Positions 23,194 through 34,169 of a stretch of 64,000 bases of DNA are shown piece by piece; positions within the stretch are counted from its first letter, which is position 1, and each line of letters starts with the position of its first letter. The stretch comes from Thunnus maccoyii. Lineage: Eukaryota > Chordata > Actinopteri > Scombriformes > Scombridae. The DNA lies in NCBI RefSeq assembly GCF_910596095.1, contig NC_056553.1:15547291-15611290 (forward strand). The letters run 5' to 3'. The translations under genes and the position numbers were made by a program. Below the pieces are notes generated by a model. The model was not told the DNA's origin, ran no database searches, and saw only the letters and a program-made list of their open reading frames with translations.

Positions 23194-24831
23194 GGGGAGA
23201 ACGGGGTAAATAGAGACAGTGGATAAAATGAGCCACCCCCTTTATCTAGGTAACCATAGGTAAAAGTAATCATGTGACCACAAATTAAGAGGGAATAGTT
23301 CACATTACTCAATTCATCTGGGACTGAAGCATGTGGAGAGAGTGGTCATCAAAACAGAGCAAAAAACAAAAGATTTTTGTCATGCCAAGTGAATTCATCA
23401 TGTTACTAAAGTTATCAGTCTTGTATCTTAATTTAAAAAGATAAGTTTTGGACATTATTACATGTTAATTTAAGACAGTGTAAGCTACAAAACAAGGTCA
23501 TAAACTTAGCATAATTGTGGATCTGAGCCACTGTGTGAAACAGTTTTGTCAAAATGGAGGTTGTGGGGTAAAAAGTGCCGGTGATGTTGGGGCAAGTTGA
23601 GTCAATGGCTCACTTTACCCCCCAAAATTATTTTCTGATATTCTAGAGACTAGAGACGCTGTTCATGTTTGATCCCTGTTACAAGTGCTACAATATTGAT
23701 GAATAAATACCTAATTGTTGACTAATGTTAAATTTAAGCCACAAACAAACATGCTGTACATACAGACAGATGACAAATTAAAGGAAAAGCCGATATAAAG
23801 TGTCTTAGTAAGGTGTTGGGCCACCACATGCTGCCAGAACAGCATCAATACACCTTGGCATTGATTCTAAAAGTCTCTGAACTCTTCCGGAGGGATGAAC
23901 ATCATTCTTCAAAAAGATATTTCCTCATTTGGTGTTCTGATGATGGTGGTGGAGAGTGCTGTCTAACACCTCTGTCCAAAATCTGTCATAGGTGTTCAGT
24001 TGGGTTGAGATCTGGTGACTGTGAAGGCCAGAGCATATGACTCACATCATTTTCATACTCATCAAACCATTCGGTGGCCCATCGTGCCCTATGGATGGGG
24101 GCATTGTCATCCTGGAAGAGACCACTCCCATCAGGATAGAAATGTTTCATCATATGATAAAGGTGATCACTCACAACAACTTTGTATTGATTAGCAGTGA
24201 CCCTTCCCTCTAAGGGGACAAGTGGACCCAAACCATGCCAGCAAAACGCCCCCCACAGTGTAAGAGAACCACCAGATCCCCTCACTGTAGGGGTCAAGCA
24301 TTCAGACCTGTACTGGTTTTTTCTTTAATTTGTCACCTGTCTGTTTACACAAAAGCACATTTACACACACATTCTTTCTGTAGTTAACACACAAAAATCA
24401 CAGTTTAATCTTTACTGAAAATGTTTAGGTATCATGTTGAACAACAAGACACAAACATATGATTTTACTTAAAAGTACAAGTTTTTGCACCTGTTAAATT
24501 GATGGCATGAATAAAGTTCAAAATTATTTTTAATTTTATAATAAATTTGTTTGATTTTTTGTAATTTTTATATCAGTATATAATGGTAGCGCTATTTACC
24601 CTATCTCCATTCTCATTTTATCCCTACCTTGCGGTAAGTTGTGCCATTGGACTAACTTTTTTTGATGGCTTATTGTTCTTAAACCATAATAATTAGATAA
24701 CTTGTTTTAATTTCCATGGGTATACAACAACCTGAGGTGTATATAGTAACTATTATTTGAAACAAATACATTTTCATTTTGCAGTAAAATTATCATATGT
24801 AAAATGTGGCTCATGTTACCCCGTTCTCCCC
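23194..24831. mobile_element. TA-flanked DNA transposon with GGGGAGAACGGGGTAA inverted ends
   Basis: The left end GGGGAGAACGGGGTAA and the mirrored right end are flanked by TA (23192-23193 and 24832-24833). The paralogous exon at 36116-36127 lacks it, giving an empty-site comparison. A TA target is typical of Tc1/mariner. It holds a second, Tc1-like piece inside. Confidence 0.8.
23986..24297 (-). pseudogene. Tc1-like transposase C-terminal fragment
   Basis: A reading frame of 103 codons on the - strand contains LWGAFCWHGLGPLVPLEG, a D of the FQDDNAPIHRA motif and the [14 protein letters not shown] tail, the catalytic C-terminal half of a Tc1 DDE transposase. The N-terminal DNA-binding half is missing. 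The adjoining + strand text (gtgttgggccaccac around 23815) is the usual Tc1 flank, so this copy is nested in the GGGGAGAACGGGG element. Confidence 0.85.
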
Positions 24832-25555
24832 TACAGGTGAGTGCATTAATGTCAGTCACACAGGGCTTCACACATTCATGCAATGTTTGTATATTATTGA
24901 AATGACTGTTCTGAGTAGTTTATTGCTTTAGTTGCAGCTCATGCAGCACAACAGTCTGTCATATTGGTCCAAACTAACAGCCAGTGGTTTTACAGGCCCA
25001 CATCTATTTATATGGGATTTGATCCACCCATGTAACTTTTATATCAGCTTTATGGTGGATATACTGTATATTTCCATTTTTTGTTTTTTGATTTGACCAG
25101 AGACTATCAGCCATCAGCCATTTATGTATTTAGCAGAGACAAGTTCAACATGAGATTTTACATCTGGCTGTTGATCAATTATTAATCTGCTTATTAATTT
25201 TGCCTTCTATTGCAGATCTTCTGGTCAGAGTAACAGTGTGTGAAAATAAGAGCACAGGTCGGCCTACATAGTGATCATGTAAAAAATTTGAAACCTGCTG
25301 ACCATAAACATACTTCACAAAAATATTAATGTTAAATGTTAAATTCACAGTGTTGGAGGCCAGAATGAGTTCTGCAACACACAAGATTTGAAATAAAAGA
25401 ATGACTATGAGGTTAAAATGCTGAATTTAAGCTTTAATTTGGGGATACTGAAACCTGAGTCTGGGAAAACCAACCCATACACACAAAAAGATCAGAGACC
25501 GAAATCCCACTTATCATCTGTTTAGTTCTGATGAGGATCTGATGATCATTCAACA

Positions 25556-26120
25556 TTAAAGGTTCACAACTTTTCAAGTCTGTCTCAAAACAACAGTCAG
25601 GTGTCTATATGAACAGTGAAAGAGGTTTTCCTCACTGTAATCAAAAGCAAAAACCAAAAGTCATTTTGTGCAAAAATGCATTTAAAAGTTGATGTGAAGC
25701 TTATATGAAGCTTCAACAGTCTGAGTTAGTCATATCAAGTGGATATCTGCCTCATTTACAGTGTTTTTAGCGTCAAATTCCCTCTTTGTGTTTCCTCACA
25801 CAGTGTTTCCCTGTTGAGCTATAGTGGAAGTATAGTAACAAAAAGAGGAACTTTTACACTAAAAAGACTGTAATGTTGAAAGAGATCTACTTGATTTGAC
25901 TCATTTGGACAACTGAAGCTTCATATTAGCTTCAGATAAACTTTTCAATATAATTTTGCACAAAAGGAGGTTTGTGGATTTTGGCTCCCATCAATTACAT
26001 TATAAGTGCATTTTGAAGGGATCTTCTAATGTTCAGTATGAACAGGAATATTTAATGTTCATAAGGACACCTGAATGTTGTTTTAAGAGAGACTTGAAAG
26101 ATTGTGAACCCGTCCTTTAA
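25556..26120. repeat. TTAA-flanked foldback element, second copy
   Basis: Same element as at 673-1290, flanked by TTAA at 25556-25559 and 26117-26120. The left arm is shortened (missing about ten bases at the tip and an internal piece near 25645). Confidence 0.7.
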
Positions 26121-26272
26121 TGTTGTTACTTTGAAGGAAAGAACATCATTCTAACTTGCTGTTTGCTTTAAACTCAGTTCAGTGTTCAAGGATCTTTGGT
26201 GCTATTTTTATATTTGTTGTCAAAGACACCTGTTTCATTCTCATACAGCAGTTCAATGACCTGTTTTACGTG

Positions 26273-26280
26273 TATATAAA
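26273..26280 (+). promoter_or_regulatory. TATA box of C1q-like gene B
   Basis: TATATAAA lies 63 bases before the ATG at 26343, in the same conserved core promoter block as gene A. Confidence 0.75.
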
Positions 26281-26342
26281 GACGGGAACTGAGCGAGACG
26301 TATCAGAATGAATTTTGCTGTCTAAAGAGGTGATATTTCACA

Positions 26343-28731
26343 ATGAGGAGTGCTGCAGCTTTTCTGGCGTTGCTGCTCTGTCTGTACTGGACGAGGGCTC
26401 AGGGTGAGAGTGGAGGGGTGACAGAGAATGATATCACTCAGACAGATGTTCAGTCTGAGATCCTGGGTGTTAAAACAACCAGTGATCAGACTAACATCAC
26501 CCCTGATATCTGGGCTGAGCTGAAGGAGCTGAGAGACATGGTGATCCAACACAGTCTGGAGCTGAGTAACAGCAAGAGCAAGATAGAGAAGCTGGAGCAA
26601 GAGAATACAGGTTCATTCACATAGTGCTAAACAGATTCATGCAATGTTCACATATTCATTACTTTTAGGACTAATTTATTGCTTTTATTCCAGCCATACA
26701 GGCCAGACTGACAGCCAGTGAATGCATGAATGCAGGTAGATATTTACATTTTATTAAATGATATATAATTCATTCATGTTTGTGATGATTTTCCTGTCAA
26801 GCTCAAGAGTTAAATGTAACCAAATCTTTAAGGTGTTTACTGATATTAATATCTAAGATTCAAAATGAACCTTTTGGTAAAAGCTTTAAATGTATTCACA
26901 GTTTTGGAGGCCAGAATGAACGCCAGTGAAAATTTGGTCCAGGAGCTCCAGAGAGAGAACATAGGTAAGCTTAAAAAAATCAAAGTGTGAAAATGAAACT
27001 GAGTATATTATGTTGGCAATGAGAAAATATTTAGTGAGGTTAAGATAAGGATAAGTTTCATTAATAATGTTTTGGTGGGAACACTTTAAACATCACAGAG
27101 CACAGGTAAGCTACAAAAATCAATCAAAAGAAAAAATAGCATTGTGTGATAGAAATAAAAATGTATTTAGTGAGAAAATTATCATGATAAAAGGTTCATA
27201 ATTAACCTTTTTGTGAAAAATGTTACAGTTTTGGAGGCCAGAGTAAACACTGGTGAAAATGTGATCATGGAGCTGAAGAGAGACATCATGGGTAAGCTAC
27301 AGACATCATTAAAAAATAAAATTTGAATATAATGTTAGAAAACGTGTTTTTGCAAAATGTGATTTACAAAAGTAATTGGAAAGGAGTCAACATGATTTAA
27401 CAGAAATATAACATTTGGGGTTGTTAACTAATCTATTTAACCTATTAATTTTTCTCCTCTATTGCAGATCTTTTGGTCAGAGTAACAGCTACTGAAAATA
27501 AGAATACAGGTAGGCCTACATAGTAATCAAGACAAAATGTGAAAACTGCAGACCATAATCCTATTTCACAATAAAAGTGATAAATGTGTTCACAGTGTTG
27601 GAGGCTAGAATGAGCTCCAGTGAAAACGAGGTGGAGGAGCTCAAGAGAGAGAACATAGGTAAAGTAAATAAAAAAAAAAATCCTAAGTAAAAAAGTCATG
27701 TTATTAGAAAACATATTGTTGTTTTAAAGTCTATCACATGTGAAGTCCAAATCTGATGAAAGAGGAGTAAAAAGATCTATTTATCAGAAAAAAGTTTGAC
27801 ATATTAATAAAATTTTATGCTTGGACGTTAATTTTAATTCATTTCCTCCTCTAATGCAGATCTTCTAGCCAGAGTAACAGGAACAGAAAATAAATGCACA
27901 GGTAGGCCTACATAGTAATCAAGGAAAAATGTGAAAACTGCTAACCATAGTCCTACTTTACAATAACAGTTTAAAATGTGTTCACAGTGTTAGAGGCCAG
28001 AATGAGCTCCAATGAAAACGAGGTGGAGGAGCTCAAGAGAGAGAATGCAGGTAAGCTGCTTAAATCATTATTGAAAGTCAAGATGCTGCTATCAGCATCA
28101 AACTGACTGTAGTGTCACTATGTTTGTGTGGTTGAAAAGCAGTATGTCAGTGAGGAAAATATTTTACAAACAAAAGATGCAGTTACATTTCTCAGAGACT
28201 GCACATCAGTGATGTTTTCAATATGCACGTCTTTCACATTCACACAGACCGACCAAAGGTGGCGTTTTCAGTTGGTCTTACTTACACAGGACATGTTGGA
28301 CCCTTCGACACTGACATCACACTTAAGTTCAGTAAAGTCTTCACCAATATCGGCCAGGCCTACAACCCAACTACAGGTATTCAGCTCTTTTATATTCAGT
28401 TTTCAGTACTGATGTGGGGAGAGGTTCTGACCCCTCACTGATTTTCTCCTGTGATGCAGGTATCTTCACAGCCCCAGTCAGAGGAGCCTACTACTTCAGA
28501 TTCAGCTTGTGGGATGACCGTACTTCGGCTTTGATAGGTGCTTTTCTCTATCACAATAACAAGTCAATGATGTATAATTCAAACTACGGTAATAGTGTTG
28601 GATATATTACTGTGTCTAATGCTTTAATTCTTCAACTAGAAAAGGGGGATGTGATCTACATGCGTCTCCCATCACAGTTTGGTGTTTCAAATCGTACCAC
28701 CTTTGATGGTTTTCTGCTTTTCCCTCTTTGA
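26343..28731 (+). CDS. Secreted C1q-domain protein, C1q-like gene B (10 exons, 348 aa)
   Basis: Exons: 26343-26610, 26694-26735, 26902-26964, 27229-27291, 27468-27509, 27596-27658, 27860-27901, 27988-28050, 28248-28376, 28460-28731. The sum is 1047 nt, all phase 1, one stop. It has the longest stalk in the window, seven small exons of 42/63/63/42/63/42/63 nt giving about 126 residues of coiled coil after exon 1. The 42-nt DLLVRVTATEN type exons alternate with 63-nt LEARM type exons. The stalk carries two cysteines (SEC, NKC) that could cross-link chains. The head (216-348) keeps PKVAFSVGL, GIFTAPVRGAYYF, LQLEKGDVIYM and TTFDGFLLFPL. It belongs to a subtype (ending FPL) distinct from genes A, C, D and E (ending FAM). 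Its last intron is short, about 80 bases, against about 580 in the others. Confidence 0.88.
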
Positions 28732-29846
28732 GTGCATCTGTGAAGTGCCCACAGATAATATTACACAGTTTCAACATTACTATGTTAAAAAATATAAGCA
28801 TTCATAAAATACAAATAATTTGTCTGTGTTTTTTTCTGGTTAGATGAACAAGACTCTGCAAGTCACAGAACATTCTCACCTAAAATTTATATAAAAAAAG
28901 CACATTTTATAAAAAAGTTACCTTTAACTGTTAAACCCATGTTAGTGAATGACCACAACTCCATCTATGCACCTTAGAGCTTTATATAGTGCAGTTGAGT
29001 CTTTACATATTTGGATAGTACATGTTTTTTGTTGTGTTGGCTTTGTCTGCAGCACTATTTGCAATAAATACTTTAAAAACACACGTTAATACACATCAGA
29101 TGACTGTTATCAGCCTATTAAATAGGCGTTATAGGCACACATCAGTCCCAAATATATGGGCTAATAGGGGCCTACCAACCTACTAATAGGTTCAGGAGGC
29201 TGTTATCACCCATTTATTTCAGTGAGCCAATGTTGGTGGAACCCAGTAGGCACAGAGGGCCTGTTATCAAGCACGTGCTTTGAAGTACATTATCAATTTT
29301 TAAAAAATATTTTATTGACCAAAATCTATCCTCCATACCGCATTCATCAAAACGATATTAAACAAAGAGACCCCCCCCCATCCCCCCATATAACAGTATT
29401 TGAGTCTGTGAAGGACTCGTCACAGATACTTGTCACAGATCTTGTCAGTTTTTTAAATGTTTACGGAAACATATATTTATGTTCTGTAAAAATATGTTTA
29501 TGTTCTGTAAAAAATATGTTTATGTTCTGTAAATGGAAAGTTTTTTTAAAAAATAAGTAAAAAAAAACCAACAAAAAAACATTGGCATGCACGAAATATA
29601 CGTCATCTGGGCGTGGGTGCTTTCTCTTTGTTTCTCTCACTCCCCATCAATCCCAAATTAAACAGATAATAGAATATATAACCTTTTAATATTAATGTTT
29701 TAAGTGATTTCTTTTTATCTGAACAAAAGGCTGTCATTTCGACTAGATTGTCACATATTATTTTACTTTGGTTGCTAAGCAACTGGCAAGGGACGCCTAT
29801 ATCTGTGTGCAACATGTGAAAAGAATGGGAAGCCAAATATTTTTCA
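28732..29846. other. C1q 3' flank then low-complexity spacer
   Basis: To about 29110 it matches flanks at 47440, 51600 and 33600 (gaatgaccacaactcc block, tgttttttgttgtgttggctttg block). The rest shows no gene. A tandem repeat of about 21 bases (atatgtttatgttctgtaaa type) runs 29478-29535, and a C-run is at 29371-29379. Confidence 0.55.
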
Positions 29847-30025
29847 CAGGATGGCGAAGTCATGACCCGCCGTATTCTGCCTCTGATTGGCTAGTACTCG
29901 TTGCCTTCGTTGGTTGGGTTGGTTAGGTTTAGGCATAAGGAGTGAAATTGGTTAAGTTTAGGGTAAGAATATCAGGGTAAGCCAATCAGAGGCAGAGTAT
30001 GGCGGGTCGTGACTTTGCCATCCTA
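29847..30025. repeat. Foldback MITE, about 180 bp
   Basis: The arm beginning AGGATGGCGAAGTCATGACC is mirrored with few changes at the other end, near 29980-30025. The arms are about 45 bases with a TAGGTTTAGG-type centre and no coding capacity. Confidence 0.75.
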
Positions 30026-30479
30026 GGAAAAAAATTACCACAAACGGGAAGGACCGTTGGCATCAGTCATGGATGACAATAGATGTGCTGTGTCACAGCA
30101 CTAGCTGTTAGTTACTTAAAAAAACAAAATATTAACAACAAAACAAAAGCAACAGTTGCAAACATGGGATAAATATTATTTCCGTTATTTTTTTTATTGA
30201 TATTAGACAGGGGTTTCTGTATCTTTCCATCCCATGGCTAATAACTTTACCAAGTAAGTTGAAGTAACGTTAGCTAAAGTCAATACCTAATGCTTGCTAA
30301 CTGCTATTAAGCAATATGCCATTGCATAGTCTTGTCTGCCTAACCAAAAGAAGATCTACCTTGGCCAGCGATTAACCATACCTTACCATTCCTGATTTTG
30401 CACTCCAGAATAATGCACTACTGTAATGCAGTAATGAGACCATGTGACTACAATTAATGTTCTCTTTTTTCTTATTTAA

Positions 30480-32880
30480 ATAGGTGAATATGGCAAAAAC
30501 AAAAAAAATCAGACCTTACATTACTGTATAAAAAATTCCAGTGAGAGGAAGGACAACAGTGGCCTGAAACTATTTAAGAGGAGGAATCCCCTTGCCCAAG
30601 AAGCCGACAGAGAAACGCTGCTGCTTGTTTTCACAAGCAGCCAATAGTGACTTCCGCCCAGAAAAAGAACCCTTCATTAACACCAGTAAAAAGAAGAATG
30701 ACACTGTGGAGGTATGGCAAAGCACAAGGGAAATATTCCTCAGTGTGAGTGCTGAGCTCCTTTGTCCTCCAGACGACACAGCCTGCACAGTTTGCAGTAT
30801 TTCCCTCACTGATGATAAAAGTGAGATCTGGTGATGCAGCGACTGCGGAAGTGAAACGTACTTATGTTCTGTCTGTGCCCACAGTGTCCATCAAAGCACT
30901 GCTGTGGTGCATGCTCTAGAAAAATGGAAGGTTTGTATCACTCATTATTTTCTCCTCCATTTTGTACAACAAGAAAAGTATTTTGTTGTACATTAAGCAA
31001 AGAGAATAACTAGAAACTTGTAAGTGCAGCATAAAACTGTCCTCCTCACTGCGGTGATGATGATGATGACTGTCAACCTGTCTCATGATGTTGGTACAGA
31101 TCACCATTGTATGGAAGCGCTGATTTGTGAGCACAGAGCCAACACCGATTTCCCTCCAATCTGGGGGCTTTTGTCGGCAATCTCCAAAAACTGTTGTTGA
31201 GTGGAAAATCAGGGCTAAAATTGTATAGTGTGAACTGAAGTGATGTTGTGTGATGTAGTGATTTTGATCATGGAAAAACTGGGCATTTGGATTGATAACA
31301 CGCGTCACTAGAGTTCCTAAACACCAGCCCCTCGGTGGCTTTTTTGTGCAGTAAGTAGTCAATATAGTGGTATTTTTTAATCTGACACTTTAAAGTTGAA
31401 CATTGTGATAACAGGTCAAACCTATCTGAGCTTAACATATATAATGTTTCCCCTATGAAAGTGTTGCCAAAGAAGTTGTCTTTATCTTTAAGGCAGGTGA
31501 ATTTCATCAGAGAATTCCCATGGGCTTCAGATGGAATTGGTTAAGTAAGGATGGCCACCAATGTGAAACGTCCTATGTATGTCAAACAAAAGTATTTGAC
31601 TATCAAGGTAATTAACATTTGTATGTACATTGTAGATATATATCTCACAAAACAGTCACACCCTCTCTGCACAAGGAGGAAAATTATGAAAAAAAAAAAA
31701 GTACACTTAACAGCTTTTCTAGCTCTGTCATGAATTCTAGGAAGGCCTCATGTTTGGATCCAATTTTGCAAGTGCGAAATGGAAGTTGCAACTCTACTAC
31801 GTTACAACCTTTGGCCAGCAACTGTTAAGCAACCCCAAAGTGTCATTTCCATCAAGCTCATGGACTTGAACTGCCAGTTGCAGCGTGAATGTGGTGCATC
31901 ACTGAAGGCTACATGTGCATCAATTCAGCATTCCTCTTCCAAGGTTTGCTTATTGTAGCCTCTCCAACTTTTCCAACTTTTACAGGGTTGTGTCAGCTTT
32001 CAAGCAGGTAGTGCCTTCAGGTCAAAGGTCAAAAACTCCAAATTGGATGAAATTGGAGTTTTTGGAATATCCTGTAAGCATGAACATCCACAGCGCTTTC
32101 TGAGTTTAAAGAGAGGAGAGAGGTAAATCTAAAGCTTGCATTGGCACGTGAAAATAGGTTACAGTGTCCTGTTTCAGCTAAAATGTTCTAGCCTTTCCAA
32201 TGCTGTCTATCTGCTCAAGGAATTGCAAGAAGATCTGGGGAAAAACAAAAAACTTGTCTTCATGTACGACATTGCATGCAAATTAAAACCTCATGTGCAG
32301 GTAATTTTTCTATATGTTAGCTTGATGTTTGCTTTGTAATATCTTAAAATTATTCCAGAGAAACAAAATTACTACTTACCTGTCCGCTTTTGGGTGTCTG
32401 CATACAATCTTTGTGTCTCTTTTTTAGTCAAAATACAATACATTTGGGGTATTGCTTTGTTCTCATTAACTGTGGCAGTGTTGGTAAAACTATATTTTAT
32501 CATTAATGCAGTATTATTATTTCTGTTTTTCTTACACAAGTTTTACCCAGATCTTCTGACTAAAACAACATATGCTGTACCTGCATTCTATGCTTATGGG
32601 CACAATGTTGTTTGTCAGGTTATCATCATTTTGTTTTGACATTGTGTTGAACTCTATTGCAATTTGTCACAGACAGCATAAAAATAAAAATAATTAAATA
32701 TTTGCTTCTGATTTTGTTTTTAATGTTTTGTAGATTTCCCATGATGGGGAACAGTTGGAACAACTGTGGTCATACCTTTGCCGTTTTGGAAAGGTGACTA
32801 AAGAAATGACCCCTTCACACAGAGAACCTGCTGACTGATGCCTTGCCGCACTACAGTTCAAAGATAAGAAAGAGCCAAGG
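30480..32880 (+). mobile_element. Degenerate KDZ/Zisupton-type transposase remnant
   Basis: Around 30590-30930 a cysteine cluster can be read (CTVC, a stop, CSDCGSETYLCSVCAHSVH, HALEKWK), like the CxC cluster of KDZ-type transposases. Near 32200-32300 is LGKNKKLVFMYDIACKLKPH, near 32530-32620 YAVPAFYAYGHNVVCQ, and near 32734-32850 ISHDGEQLEQLWSYLCRFGKVTKEMTPSHRE. These are in KDZ order, separated by stops, frame changes and intron-like gaps. The copy is inactive. Ends were not found. Confidence 0.65.
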
Positions 32881-32890
32881 TGAAGAAGTG

Positions 32891-32924
<34 letters not shown>

Positions 32925-32930
32925 CTGTGT
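32891..32930. repeat. (GT)n microsatellite
   Basis: A nearly pure GT run with two CT interruptions. From here to about 33540 no gene or element is recognised. Confidence 0.9.
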
Positions 32931-33548
32931 CTGTCTCTCATCCTCTCTCTATCAGTTTTTAGATATGCACATCATCTAGTAAAATTGTTTCAATTTGACA
33001 TTTTGGCATCATGTTTGAAAAGATTCTGTGGCACTTTTCTGTAAAAGTCATGCCAGCAAAGACAAGCTCAGACCCTGTAACATTTCTGTAACATTTACAA
33101 CCAGTCTGAATTAAATGCAGTCACATTGTGGGTGGTTACAACAGCACATGGTGAAAGAGAGAAAGATCACTTCTTCAGCCTAATTTCTGAACAGACCGAG
33201 AGAATAATCAGAAACCAGGATCATTGTTATTTTAAAAACTAAAAGAAGGGTCTATATAGATTTTTTGGCCACTGTTTGACCCCTGCGGTAAGGAAGTTAG
33301 AGAGCTAAAGTACCTTTTTAAATGAAACGGTGTACAGATAGCGTAATGCTAATTAAAATGCATTGTAGCTCTGAAAAAATAGATGTTGAACAGAGAAACT
33401 TACTTACATAATGTAAATGTCATTAAGTTCACTGGCAGAGGCTAAAAATATACTTTCTAATTTAAAGTATTTAAATATTTCATATTTCTGTTGCAAGGCC
33501 TCACACAGCAAGACATACAAATCTGGGCAGACCAGTATAAAATCTCAA

Positions 33549-33593
33549 CTGACCAAAGGTGGCGTTTTCAGTTGATCTAACTGATGCAGGATT
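33549..33593 (+). pseudogene. Scrap of a C1q head exon
   Basis: About 45 bases match the PKVAFSVGLTDAG exon, preceded by a broken acceptor, then jump directly into the C1q 3' flank (cagtacatgttgttggctttg). No donor and no other exon are present. Confidence 0.65.
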
Positions 33594-34099
33594 TGCACAG
33601 TACATGTTGTTGGCTTTGCTCTGCAGCGCTATTTGCAATAAATACTTTAAAAACACACATCAATACACATCAAATGAACAATGACCTAGTTGTAGCTCTT
33701 CACAACCTGAGTCTGGGAAACAAACATATACACTTTTGAATAATCGAATCGCATTGCTCTTATCAACTGCTTAGTTCTCATGATCATTCAACATTAACAT
33801 TTTGTAGTTTTTACAGGATTCAGTACTAATGACTTCAAAAGAACATCATTCTAACTAGTTGTTGTTTGCAGTTCAGTGTTCAAGGATCTTTGGCTTAATT
33901 TTTATATTTTTACTTTTTTTTTTTTTTTTACATTTACAAGATTGTGACCCCTTCCTTTAATGTTGTTATTTTGAAGATTCTAACTAGTTGTTTGCTTTAA
34001 ACTCAGTTCAGTGTTCAAGGATCTTTGGTGTTATTTTTACATTTGTTATCAGACACCTGTTTAATTCTCATACAGCAGTTCAGTGACCTGTTCTATGTG

Positions 34100-34107
34100 T
34101 ATATAAA
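34100..34107 (+). promoter_or_regulatory. TATA box of the disrupted C1q copy at 34170
   Basis: TATATAAA in the conserved core promoter block, 63 bases before the ATG. The promoter is intact although the gene is broken. Confidence 0.65.
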
Positions 34108-34169
34108 GACGGGAGCTGAGCGAGACGTGTCAGACTGCATCTGGCTGTCTAAAAATGTGATATTTCACA

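Larger units (their letters stand above)
23019..25395 (+). pseudogene. C1q-like pseudogene, exon 1 split by a transposon
   Basis: Exon 1 resumes at 23019 without its signal peptide. It carries one extra A in gtgtcaaaaac (frameshift) and is interrupted at 23193 by a TA-flanked element. The exon end and donor reappear at 24832. A 42-nt stalk exon is intact at 25216-25257, and the next exon (25351 on) is decayed. There is no C1q head. Confidence 0.75.

Noticed and set aside
29478-29535. Possible CRISPR-like or regulatory tandem array
   Set aside because: Only two to three AT-rich units of about 21 bases without spacers; simple tandem duplication in a eukaryotic genome.
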